This document shows positions 49,196-57,572 of a DNA stretch of 64,000 bases, piece by piece; the first letter of the stretch is position 1; each line of letters opens with the position of its first letter. The DNA is from Stigmatella aurantiaca DW4/3-1. Lineage in GTDB: Bacteria > Myxococcota > Myxococcia > Myxococcales > Myxococcaceae. A program made the translations under genes and the position numbers. The notes under the pieces were generated by a model, which saw only the letters and a program-made list of their open reading frames with translations, did not search any database and had not been told where the DNA came from. The stretch covers positions 4,483,501 through 4,547,500 of the forward strand of contig NC_014623.1 of assembly GCF_000165485.1 (NCBI RefSeq), written 5' to 3'.

Positions 49196-49957
49196 TCAGG
49201 CCGACGCCAGCAGCCGCTGCCCCGCTTCGGATCGCGGCAGCGCGAAAAACTCAGAGGTGTGGGTTCGTTCCACGATGCGGCCCGCGTCGAGCACCAGCAC
49301 TTCATCGGCGAGCCGGCGCACCAGCTCGAGTTGATGGGTGACGAAGACCACGGTCAGGCCGAGTTCATGGCTCAACGTGGCCAGCAGCTCGGTGATGTGT
49401 TTCGCAGTTTCCGCATCGAGCGCCGACGTGGGCTCATCGCAGAGCAGGACGCGCGGTGCATGCACCAGTGCCCGGGCGATGCCCACGCGCTGCCGTTGAC
49501 CGCCGGAGAGCTGTGCCGGCCATGCGCCGGCCTTGTCGGTGAGCCGGACCCGCTCGAGCACCTCGCGTACGCGCGGGCCGATGACGCCGGGCTTCAGGCC
49601 GGCGATCTCCAGCGGCAGCGCAACATTCTCGGCCACCGTTCGCCGATGCAGCAATGCGAAGTGCTGGAAGACCATGCCCAGCTGGTGGCGCGCCAACGAG
49701 AGCTCGGCCGGTGAACAATCCAGCAGCGAGCGGCCATCGAGCTCGACGGTGCCCGCGGCCGGCGTGATGAGGAGATTCAGACACCGGAGCAAGGTCGACT
49801 TTCCCGCGCCGCTCGAGCCCACGATGCCCAGCCGTTCTCCGGCGCGAACGTCAAAGCTGACGTCGTGCACCACGCGGGTCTTCCCGAATGCGCATTCCAG
49901 GTTGCGCACGCGCAGCACCGGCGCTGCAACGGCAATGGCTCGTTCGATGACTGACAT
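49196..49957 (-). CDS. metN: Methionine ABC transporter ATPase MetN (short form)
   Basis: A 253-residue ATPase. Walker A is GSSGAGKSTL, the signature LSGGQRQRVGIARAL and Walker B VLLCDEPTSALD. It lacks the C-terminal NIL/ACT-like domain through which intracellular methionine inhibits the Escherichia coli transporter (343 residues there). So feedback inhibition at the protein level is probably absent. A promoter with an overlapping palindrome lies upstream at 50059-50089. Confidence 0.92.
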   Translation of the reverse strand: MSVIERAIAVAAPVLRVRNLECAFGKTRVVHDVSFDVRAGERLGIVGSSGAGKSTLLRCLNLLITPAAGTVELDGRSLLDCSPAELSLARHQLGMVFQHFALLHRRTVAENVALPLEIAGLKPGVIGPRVREVLERVRLTDKAGAWPAQLSGGQRQRVGIARALVHAPRVLLCDEPTSALDAETAKHITELLATLSHELGLTVVFVTHQLELVRRLADEVLVLDAGRIVERTHTSEFFALPRSEAGQRLLASA

Positions 49958-50058
49958 GAAAACGCTTTCGGACCTCGGGGGTGGCGCGAGCGGCTGCGAA
50001 CGGGACGACCCGCCTCAACAGCGACACGGAAGAAAACGCCGACGACCGAACATGCGCG

Positions 50059-50089
50059 TCCGTTATAACGGATGAACTTCCGGCGTCAA
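50059..50089 (-). promoter_or_regulatory. metNIQ promoter with overlapping palindromic operator
   Basis: Read on the minus strand, TTGACG (50084-50089), a 16-base spacer and TATAAC (50062-50067) form a good sigma70 promoter about 105 bases before metN. The 14-base perfect palindrome TCCGTTATAACGGA (50059-50072) covers the whole -10 box, a classic place for a repressor. No SAM-riboswitch structure was seen. Confidence 0.6.
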
Positions 50090-50111
50090 GTGGGCTCGTC
50101 CCGATGAGGAC

Positions 50112-51632
50112 TCAGGGACAGTCGGATTCGCGCGCGCCGATGTCCGGCCCCCGGCCGCAGTATGTGGCGCCCACGGACTGGCCCGCGTCCCGGGCCGGAG
50201 ACGAGGCGGAGAGCCAGAAGTCCTCGGACGCTCCACTCAGGAACGAGGGGTTCTTCTCCAGGGAGTGTGCGTCCCATCCGGTGGCCGAGCGCCAGGCGGT
50301 GAAGTTCAGCAAGCTGTTGTTCTTGCGCAGCACGGCCGCGCCCTTGAGCGAGGCATACAGGTTGCCATCGAACGCGGTGTCCTGGAGGGTGGTGCCCAGC
50401 CGCACCGCCGCGGCCGCGCACTCGCCGAGGATGTTGTTGCGCACCCGCACGGTCTGGCTGGGCCCGCTGGCGCCGTTGCCCACGATGAGGCCGTAGGCGG
50501 GCATGTTCCACACGGTGTTGTGGTCCACCTTCACGTCAATGGCCGTGTCCACGCGGATGCCCGAGCCGTCGTTGCCGTCCGCGTTGTAGCCGTCGAACAC
50601 ACGGTTGCGCCGCACAACGATCCGAGTGGGGGGCGCGCCCTCGCGGACGCCACCGATCTGGATGCCCCGGCCGTTGCCGCGCACCTCGTTGTCCTCGAGC
50701 GTGACGTCGAGCGCGGACAGGTGCACCACCACGCCCTCTCCCGCCGACGAGGAGGTGCGGTAGTGGCCCCAGATGCGGTTGCCACGGAGCGTCACGCGGG
50801 TGCACGTTTTGATGTCCACGCCGTTCTCCCGGTTCTCGTGCAAGTCGTTGTCCTCGACGAGCAGGTTGTCGAAGGGCGTGCCCGGCTCGGTGGACCCGCC
50901 CTCGGGCCCCAGGCATTGCACCCCATCCCCGGAGTTGTGGTGGATGTCGTTGGCGCGGACGATGACGTTCTTGGAGTTGGTCTGCACACAGACGCCGTGG
51001 CTGTCATCGTCGCCCGCGCGCCGGAAGTTGCTGATGCTGTTGCCCTCGATGAGCACATCGTGGGCCTGCTGGGCCACGTAGGCGCCCGCGCCATCGGTGC
51101 CGTTCTTGAGCGTGCTGGCGCGCAGGATGCCGTGGTGCGCGCCCGCGCCGCGCCAGATGGCCGCGAAGGCCTTGTCGCCCGCCGCGTCGAGGGTCACGCC
51201 TTCCACGCGCCAGTACGCCCCGCGCACGTCCAGCAGGGCCGTGCGGCTGCCCGTGCCGCCCTTGAAGACGGGCTTGGCGCCCGGCGCGGCCTGGAGCGTG
51301 AGGGGGGCGCTGGCCGATCCGCCCTTCTCGTCGAGCCGCAGCCGCTCGGAGTAGGTGCCGGACTTGAGGAAGATGGCCTCGCCGGGCTTCACCTGCGCCA
51401 GCGCCTTGGCCACGGTCTGGAAGGGGGCCGCCTCCGTGCCGGCCGCGGTGTCCTGGCCCGAAGGGGAGACCCAGTGGATGCGGGTGAATGCCGGCGTGGC
51501 TGCGACGGCGGACAGGGAATGCTCCGGGGGGAAAAGCTGCTCATCGGCGGCAGCCAGAACGCTGGCCGAGGAAACCAGGACACCCACCAGGACCAGGGGC
51601 GAGACGGCTTTCAGGAAGGATCTCCGACGCAT
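50112..51632 (-). CDS. Tat-exported right-handed beta-helix protein (pectate-lyase-like)
   Basis: A 506-residue protein. The ATG at 51632 has AAGGAG five bases upstream. The signal MRRRSFLKAVSPLVLVGVLV carries a twin-arginine motif (RRSFLK), so it probably leaves folded through Tat. The body is parallel beta-helix coils, with repeats such as NVIVRANDIHHNSGDGVQC and DVTLEDNEVRGNGRGIQIGG. WVSPSGQDTAAGTEAAPFQT at the N-side is typical of right-handed beta-helix polysaccharide lyases. Catalytic residues could not be assigned, so lyase activity is not certain. Confidence 0.8.
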   Translation of the reverse strand: MRRRSFLKAVSPLVLVGVLVSSASVLAAADEQLFPPEHSLSAVAATPAFTRIHWVSPSGQDTAAGTEAAPFQTVAKALAQVKPGEAIFLKSGTYSERLRLDEKGGSASAPLTLQAAPGAKPVFKGGTGSRTALLDVRGAYWRVEGVTLDAAGDKAFAAIWRGAGAHHGILRASTLKNGTDGAGAYVAQQAHDVLIEGNSISNFRRAGDDDSHGVCVQTNSKNVIVRANDIHHNSGDGVQCLGPEGGSTEPGTPFDNLLVEDNDLHENRENGVDIKTCTRVTLRGNRIWGHYRTSSSAGEGVVVHLSALDVTLEDNEVRGNGRGIQIGGVREGAPPTRIVVRRNRVFDGYNADGNDGSGIRVDTAIDVKVDHNTVWNMPAYGLIVGNGASGPSQTVRVRNNILGECAAAAVRLGTTLQDTAFDGNLYASLKGAAVLRKNNSLLNFTAWRSATGWDAHSLEKNPSFLSGASEDFWLSASSPARDAGQSVGATYCGRGPDIGARESDCP

Positions 51633-51892
51633 CCACACTCCTTGTGTGAACCCCGCTTTTCAGCGGGGGACAGGGGAACGGGCGCCGGACAGTTGGTTGG
51701 CTTGGATCATTCCTCCTGCTTGCCACTTCGGCCGCCTGGCTGTTTGCGACAGGGGCGGGCAAGGAATGTGATTTCAGAGGCTTGGAGGAAGCTTGCTGTG
51801 CTGGGCAGGTGACGCCGAGGCGAGGTCTCGGCGCCTCGGATGCCGGGGGAGCCGCGCCTGAGGGGCAATACTCGATGTGCGAGCGGCACACT

Positions 51893-52030
51893 TACCTGCT
51901 CAGCGGACAGCGAGAGGTCCGTGGAATAGAAGGCCTGAAGAGGACGTCCTCCCGTCAGGGGCTCCACGACCACGATTTTGAGAGGGCGGTGGGGGACGCC
52001 GTACCAATAGATGCGAGACTTTCCGAAGAT
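51893..52030 (-). pseudogene. Transposase C-terminal relic
   Basis: About 46 residues (FGKSRIYWYGVPHRPLKIVV, then GGRPLQAFYSTDLSLSAEQ) resemble the core of DDE transposases of the IS4/ISL3-like type in which xFxSTDL follows a basic strand. No start and no flanking catalytic blocks exist. With the surrounding bases (51633-52043) it is all that fills the gap between the beta-helix gene and the lipoprotein gene. Confidence 0.5.
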
Positions 52031-52043
52031 GAGTTGGATGAGG

Positions 52044-52616
52044 TTACTCCGAGGTTTCGCCCGCGTTCGAGGAGTCAGCTGCCTTCGTGTTTGAGGCCGC
52101 GTCCGGCCGACCTTCCGGCCTCGGAAGGCATTGGGCCCGGATGCGGATCGGGGCCAACGGGGCTCCATCGAGAGCACGGAAGGCCAACTCTACTTCGATA
52201 CATGTGGGGCTGGGGTCCCCATGGGTGCTCTTCGTGAACAGCGGGATGCGGACGTTCTTGCCGTACCAATAGCCTGGCTTCAGGAGCAAAAGTTCCTCCC
52301 GGTCTGGCGGTTTGGCATAGACGTCCATGACCACGAATGGGAGTGGCTGCCCGGTTTCACAAGCTGAGACCGCTTCTGTCGTGAGATAGGCGGCCTCGAT
52401 GAGGCGCTGATCCAGCAGAAGGCCTTGGTCCGTGGCGCTGAGCAAAAGGCGTCCCGAGAGTGCCTCGCCATCACAATGAATATTCTCAAGAAGGGCTTCG
52501 GCGAGCCCGCGCCGCGCCGGAGAAGAAAGAACTTCCAATCGGGCGAAGGGCCCCATCGAGCAGGCAAGCAGTAAGACAGGCGCGCTGAGCGCGGACAGCA
52601 AGAGGGTCAGTCGCAT
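52044..52616 (-). CDS. Hypothetical lipoprotein
   Basis: A 190-residue lipoprotein with signal MRLTLLLSALSAPVLLLACS (lipobox LLAC). I recognise no domain. The mature part has a likely beta-rich core (LPFVVMDVYAKPPDREELLL, KPGYWYGKNVRIPLF, CIEVELAFRALDGAPLAPIR) and three or four cysteines. Its start overlaps the end of the next gene upstream by 10 bases, so the two are coupled and probably work together. Confidence 0.6.
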   Translation of the reverse strand: MRLTLLLSALSAPVLLLACSMGPFARLEVLSSPARRGLAEALLENIHCDGEALSGRLLLSATDQGLLLDQRLIEAAYLTTEAVSACETGQPLPFVVMDVYAKPPDREELLLLKPGYWYGKNVRIPLFTKSTHGDPSPTCIEVELAFRALDGAPLAPIRIRAQCLPRPEGRPDAASNTKAADSSNAGETSE

Positions 52617-53089
52617 GGGAGCAATCCATTGTCAGCGGGGACCCCCAACCCCTGCCCATGATGCCATCCACAGGAGTGGGCCAACTCATGCACCATGGCC
52701 TTGGCGCGGCAGTCGCGTGACGCGGGCGCCTCGCACCAGTTGATCTCCCGGGAGGGATGATCGCAAGAAGTGGGAGCATCGGAGAACCGAACCACGTAAC
52801 CCAGCGCTGCGCCAGGGGCGCCGCTGCCCTGATCCCTACACTTTCTTTGGATTTCTTCGCTGCGGCAATTGACCTTGACCCCCGCGCACTGCAATTCGAC
52901 GCACTTCCGAAGACACGGGTGGGTAATCACCCGTGCTGAGACTTGGCATTCTTCAACCGTAGGCAACTCGCGGCAGACAGAACTCATGGGCGTTCCGCCA
53001 TGAATACACCCGGTCAAGGCCAGTCCTGCGAAGGCGTTGAGCGTGAGTGCGCGAAGGCGGCCGGGGGCGCTGGGCGCGGTGTGAGCCAC
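52607..53089 (-). CDS. Small lipoprotein with metzincin-like zinc motif
   Basis: A 160-residue lipoprotein with lipobox LTGC after a basic start. It is cysteine-rich (about 13 Cys). Near the C-terminus it has VHELAHSCGWHHGQG, which fits HExxHxxGxxH, the zinc-binding consensus of metzincin proteases. There is no room for a full protease fold, so it may be a minimal peptidase. The start is the ATG at 53089. It overlaps the downstream lipoprotein gene by 10 bases. Confidence 0.6.
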   Translation of the reverse strand: MAHTAPSAPGRLRALTLNAFAGLALTGCIHGGTPMSSVCRELPTVEECQVSARVITHPCLRKCVELQCAGVKVNCRSEEIQRKCRDQGSGAPGAALGYVVRFSDAPTSCDHPSREINWCEAPASRDCRAKAMVHELAHSCGWHHGQGLGVPADNGLLPCD

Positions 53090-53442
53090 GGTCCTAGGGG
53101 GCTGGCGTTCATCACGGCTGTTGGGTCGTGGCCACCCGGTTGAAGGTGGCTCAGGCCCAGGGGCCCTGTCAACGGTTTGGGTTCGCGCTATGTACCATGT
53201 TCATGGAGCTACGAGCCTCCGGGCTGGAGATCCTCTCAGGGCGAGAAGAGGCCGCACGGCATGGGCATAAGGACTGAAGGCCCCCTGCCTGGGAAGGGGC
53301 TCCCCTGTCTGAGGGAGCCCGCCGGTTTAAGGAAGCGATTCTGCTAGCCCGGATCGATCACCGGGGGAGGGATCACCGGGTGGGGACCGACCGATAACTG
53401 AAGAGTTCTCAGGCACTTCAGACCATCGGAAGGACCCACACG
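53090..53442. other. Gap holding a hairpin and the probable left end of the IS1380 element
   Basis: No gene is visible in 353 bases. GGGCTCCC (53297-53304) pairs with GGGAGCCC (53313-53320) around eight bases. The ten-base word GATCACCGGG occurs twice (53356-53365 and 53371-53380). The left boundary of the IS1380 element should lie here, but without its right end I cannot fix the inverted repeat. Confidence 0.4.
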
Positions 53443-54483
53443 GTGAAAACAGACTGTAGCGTGAAGCAGGAGGAGTTCGACAGCGTCGGAAGGAGGAAAC
53501 TGGTGGCGGCGTTCGACGGGGAGCACATCTCGTCGGATGGAGGACTGACGCTGTTGCACCAAGTGGACCAGCGGTTCGGGCTGATGCGGAAGTTCGCCGC
53601 GTGCTTCAAGGACATGACAAAGTCGGAGTGGATTGAGCACACGGTGGAAGAGCTCGTCCGCCAGCGTGTGTTCGGCATCACGTGCGGCTACGAAGACTTG
53701 GTGGACCACCAGACGCTGCGAAGAGACCCACTGCTTGCGGCGGTGGTGGGCAAGGCGGAGCCCCAGAAGCAGGCTCTGGCCAGCCCGAGCACGCTCAACC
53801 GGTTGGAGCTGACGCCTGCGGACGCGACGCCCGAGGCCCGCTACCGCAAGGGGGTCTACGACGGCCCAGCCATCGAGAACTTCTTCGTGGATGCGTTCCT
53901 GGAGGCGCACCGTGCGCCGCTCAAAGAAGTGGTGCTGGACCTGGATGCGACGGACGACCCGATTCACGGCACGCAGGAGGGCCGCTTCTTCCACGGCTAC
54001 TACGGCAACGATTGCTACCTGCCGCTCTACATCTTCGCGGGCGACTTCCTACTATGCGCGAAGCTTCGCACCTCCGACATCGATGCGTCCTCGGGTGCGC
54101 TGGAAGAAGTGCAGCGCATCGTCTTGCGCATCCGCGCGCGCTGGCCAAAGACGCGCATCCTGTTGCGTGCCGACTCCGGCTTCACCCGCGATGAGCTCAC
54201 GGTCTGGTGCGAGCAGAGCGGCATCGACTTCGTGTTCGGCCTGGCTCGAAACGCCCGACTGGAAGCGATGATTGAGCCGGAGCTGAAGCTGGTGCGCGCT
54301 GTCTCGCTTGAGGGGCGTGAAGGGGCTCCGGTGCGGGCGTACCGGGAGCTGCGCTACCGCACGCGGGACTCCTGGACGCGCGAGCGCCGCGTCGTCGCCA
54401 AGGCCGAGTGGCTGGGAGACAAATTCAACCCCCGCTTCGTAGTGACTTCTTTACGCCCCGAGGAGCATGAGGTTCAGGCGTAA
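53443..54483 (+). pseudogene. IS1380-family transposase, 3' end removed by IS66
   Basis: Some 345 residues of an IS1380-type DDE transposase: AAFDGEHISSDGGLTLLHQV near the start, LDLDATDDPIHGTQEGRFFH for the first catalytic Asp and ILLRADSGFTRDELTVWCEQ for the second. Family members usually have about 430-470 residues with a third acidic residue in the missing tail. The frame is cut at 54479, exactly where the IS66 left repeat begins, and the TAA comes from that repeat. The missing 3' half does not reappear on the far side. Confidence 0.85.
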
Positions 54484-54540
54484 GCCACCGGTCCTGCCCA
54501 GGTAGTAGGAGGCCCGCGTCACGTGCAGGGTGGCGGCACG

Positions 54541-54915
54541 ATGAGGACCCGAGAAACGACGAGAGCGAGTGCAGCCTCGTGGCAGGAGAAGGCACGGAGT
54601 GCGCGGTAGACGGAGGAGATAGCGGAGGCGGTGTTCCGAGCGCAGGAGGCCGAGGGCATTTCTCTGTGGGCGTTCTGCCAGCGGCACGCGCTGTCCTATG
54701 CACGGGTCCGGTTCTGGCAGCAGCGGCGCAGCCGCGAGCAGCAGCCGTTGTCCTTCGTTCCTGTGAGTGTGAGCGGGGCGGCGCTGCCGGATGAGAGCGG
54801 CGCTGGCGGCCTTGAGATGGAGGTGTCGGGAGTCCGCGTTCAGGTACGAGAGGGAGCCAGTCAGGAGCTGATTTCTCGGGTGGTGCGAGCGCTCAAGGAG
54901 AGCACGGCATGCTGA
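54541..54915 (+). pseudogene. tnpA: IS66 TnpA accessory gene with premature TAG
   Basis: The frame from the ATG at 54541 runs MRTRETTRASAASWQEKARS, then hits TAG at 54607-54609 (codon 23). After it, the frame continues TEEIAEAVFRAQEAEGISLW and FCQRHALSYARVRFWQQRR, the TnpA (Orf1) DNA-binding region. Restart at the GTG at 54631 could give a shortened protein. Overlaps tnpB by seven bases. Confidence 0.7.
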
Positions 54916-55250
54916 GGCTGCCGGAGTCGGTGCGAATCTTCGTGGCCAGCGCCCCCACGGACATGCGCAAGCAGGCCGATGGGCTGTCCGCGCTGGTGAA
55001 GGGCGTGCTGGGAGCAGAGCCGCGTTCCGGTCACCTCTTCGTCTTCTTCAACCGGGGCAAGGACATCATCCGCATCCTGTTCTGGGACAGCAACGGCTTC
55101 TGCGTGGTGAGCAAGCGTCTGGAGGCGGGACGCTTCCGGGTGCCGGAGGTGGCTGAGGGCCAGGCCTCGGTGAGCCTGGAGGCCAAGCAACTGGTGGAGG
55201 TGCTCTCGCTGGTAGAAGCGGCGCGTGCGCGTCGGCGTCCGGTGCACTGA
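54909..55250 (+). CDS. tnpB: IS66 TnpB accessory protein
   Basis: A 113-residue IS66 Orf2 protein, complete. PTDMRKQADGLSALVKGVLG, HLFVFFNRGKDIIRILFWD and SNGFCVVSKRLEAGRF are its signature. It is required with TnpA and TnpC for IS66 movement; its partners here are broken. Confidence 0.9.
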   Translation: MLRLPESVRIFVASAPTDMRKQADGLSALVKGVLGAEPRSGHLFVFFNRGKDIIRILFWDSNGFCVVSKRLEAGRFRVPEVAEGQASVSLEAKQLVEVLSLVEAARARRRPVH

Positions 55251-55320
55251 GGGCCGCAGGACGCAGCAGGGCTTTTGAGTTGCGGCCTACTTCCTCACTG
55301 CCCCCTCTCCCCGCACGGAG

Positions 55321-55896
55321 GTGGCGTGCTGGATGCACGCACGGCGCGGCTTCGAGAAGGCTTTCCGCGCAGGAGAACCTCGCGCCGCTCTGGTGCTCTC
55401 CCACATTCAGCAGTTGTACGCCCTCGAGCGCGAAGCCACCGAGCGCGCGCTGTCTCCCCAACAGCGCTGCCAACTGCGCCTGGAGAAAAGCGCCTCCGTC
55501 TACACAGACACCTTCGCCCTGCTGGAACAGCTCAAGCCCCAGGTGGCTCCCAAAACTCCGCTGGGCAAGGCCATCACCTACGCCCAGAACCGGTATCTCC
55601 CCCTCGGCCGTTTCCTCGAGGACGGACGCCTGCCGCTGGACAACGGGCAGGTGGAGCGCCTCATCCGGCTGATTGCCATCGGCCGTAACAACTACCTGTT
55701 CGCTGGCAGTGACGCCGCAGGCCAACGCGCCGCTCACGCCTACACCCTGGTGCTCAGCTGTTACCGGCTCGGCATGGACCCGTGGGCCTACCTGCGCGAC
55801 GTGTTGCCCAAGCTGGGCGACACCCGCTTCCCGGCCGCACGTCTCGCGGAGCTCTTGCCGGAGGCTTGGCTCCAGCAGCAGCGCCAGCAGATGTAG
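55321..55896 (+). pseudogene. tnpC: IS66 TnpC transposase, C-terminal fragment
   Basis: About 191 residues (VACWMHARRGFEKAFRAGEP, then LPLDNGQVERLIRLIAIGRN and NYLFAGSDAAGQRAAHAYTL) match the last two-fifths of TnpC (about 500 residues). The N-terminal zinc-finger region and first catalytic Asp are missing; only about 70 bases separate it from tnpB. The deletion is internal to the element. Confidence 0.85.
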
Positions 55897-55978
55897 GCTT
55901 GTCGGTCCCTCTTCCATCTCCGCTCAGGGGTACCACCCCCATGGCACTCGTGCGACCTGGGCAGGACCGGTGGCTTAC

Positions 55979-56940
55979 GCAGCGTGTACGCGAGCGTCGC
56001 GAACTTTGGCGCGTTCACGAAGGGCGTCGTCGCGGCCAGTCGCCGCACGGGCGCGCTCGAGCAGATCGACGCCATGAAGCGCTTCGGCAACGCTGACGTG
56101 CAGAAGGCGGTTCAGCTCACCCAGTTCGACTCGGCTGGGGTACTCGTGCCCATCCAGCAGAGCGGCGAGGTGATCGAGTTCCTGCGGCCCGAAGCCGCCC
56201 TGCTCAAGCTCGGCGTGCGAGCCCAGGCGTTCAAGGGCGAGTTGCACATGGGCACGCAGACGGAGGCTTCGGTCTTCAAGTGGATTGGCGAAGGGGGGAC
56301 CGTCCCGAAGAGCGCGCCGAAGTACGGGAAGATTGTGCTCAAGGCTCACAAGGGGATGGTCCTCACCGACATCAGCAACGACCTTCTGCACACGCCGGGG
56401 GTCGGCGACGCGGGCGTCGGAGAGGACCTCCGCGCCACCGTGGCAGATGGGCTCGACGACGCTGGGTTCAACGGTGATGGCACGGGGGGCACGCCGAAGG
56501 GGCTCTTCGTGCAGCTCGACAGCGCTCACTCCTTCGCGAACACCGGAACGACCCCTGCGGCCTACCTCGCCGACATCGACAAGGCGGTGGAGCTGCCGCT
56601 GACCGCGCATGTTCGCATGGGCGCCACCGCGTGGGTTCTGCACCCGACTCGGGCGACCGCGCTGATGCAGCTCAAGGATTCAGGCCTCTTCATCTTCCGT
56701 CAGGAGATGCTCGACAATGGGACGATCCGCGGTTTCCCCTTCGTGCTGACGACGCGCGTCCCGGTGACGCGGATCACGTTCTGTGCCGACTGGCGCCAAT
56801 TCATCTACGGGATTGACGAGGAGCTGAGCCTCTCCAAGCACGACACCCGCGCCGAGTACGACGAGACGACCATCCGCGCGATCGTGAAGGCCGACTTCAA
56901 GCTGCGCCAGCCGAAGGCGTTCAGCTCGATCACCTATTAA
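55979..56940 (+). pseudogene. HK97-type phage major capsid protein, N-terminus missing
   Basis: About 319 residues of an HK97-fold capsid protein: VLVPIQQSGEVIEFLRPEAA, VFKWIGEGGTVPKSAPKYGK (the typical E-loop to P-domain region) and MVLTDISNDLLHTPGVGDAG. TWVLHPTR-like and NGTIRGFPFVLTTRVP blocks complete the C-terminus. The start and the scaffold/delta region are gone, and the IS66 right end lies immediately before it. It is a prophage remnant, not a working gene. Confidence 0.85.
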
Positions 56941-56949
56941 ACCGACGGC

Positions 56950-57459
56950 GTGACACCGGGGCAGGTCGTACTGTTTATGCGGAAGACCTGCCCCCGCGCG
57001 AAGCTCACCGTGCTGGAGGGGAATCACGACAACGCTGTTCTGCGGAGGCTCTCCCAAGACCTCGACTTCGACGCGCTGGGGGTCGAGTGGGTGCCCGAGA
57101 AGTCATAGCCGCTCAAGCGCGGGAACCTGCGACTTCTACACGGCCACCAGGTCGCGAAGATGCTCCCCAAGCACCACGCCGCGAAGGTCGCCGACGACTG
57201 GGGAGGCCCCGGGCTCACGGTCGCCCTTGGGCACTCGCACCGGCCGGGCGTCCACGTCAGGGCCGGACGTGAAGAGAACTGTCGGGCGATTGCGGTAGGG
57301 GCGGGCCGCACACGGGAGCCCGACTGGATGCAGGGCAGCCCGGGGGGCTGGGAGAACGAGCTGCTCGTCGCGTACCTTCTGCCCACCGGCCCCGTTGCCA
57401 CGTACCGCTTGCCGCTTGTCGGGGCCGCCTTCCTGTGGGGCGGTAACGTGTACCGATAG
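56950..57459 (+). pseudogene. Phage metallophosphoesterase, broken at both ends
   Basis: The frame starting at 56950 reads a calcineurin-like phosphoesterase: TVLEGNHDNAVLRRL (GNHD motif), then after TAG at 57106-57108 NLRLLHGHQVAKMLPKHHAA and TVALGHSHRPGVHVRAG (GHSH motif), ending at a normal stop. The first third, with the D-x-H metal motif, is absent. It begins only nine bases after the capsid stop, so a deletion fused the two. Confidence 0.8.
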
Positions 57460-57572
57460 GAGTCCGCCGCAGTTCTGGCGCATCGGGGGGAAGGCAAGAC
57501 TCGGGTATACTCCGAGCACCCTCGCCTTCGAGCGCGCGGGGTGAGCAGCAACTCCTCCGTGAGGACGTGGCC

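Larger units (their letters stand above)
54480..55978 (+). mobile_element. Decayed IS66-family insertion sequence
   Basis: A 1499-base element bounded by 24-base perfect inverted repeats starting GTAAGCCACCGGTCCTGCCC (54480-54503 and 55955-55978). Inside are tnpA (nonsense mutation), tnpB (intact) and only the C-terminal part of tnpC. IS66 elements normally make 8-base target duplications, but the flanks differ (GTTCAGGC left, GCAGCGTG right), so DNA has been lost or recombined at one side. Confidence 0.88.

Noticed and set aside
49958-50100. SAM riboswitch before metNIQ
   Set aside because: No conserved SAM-I/II core or terminator hairpin is visible in the 140-base leader; a promoter with palindrome explains the region better.
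53160-53340. A retron-like non-coding RNA (retrons are known in myxobacteria)
   Set aside because: No reverse transcriptase gene follows and the hairpin does not have the msr/msd layout.
55321-55896. A short intact TnpC
   Set aside because: It lacks the N-terminal zinc finger and first catalytic Asp present in all functional TnpC proteins known to me.
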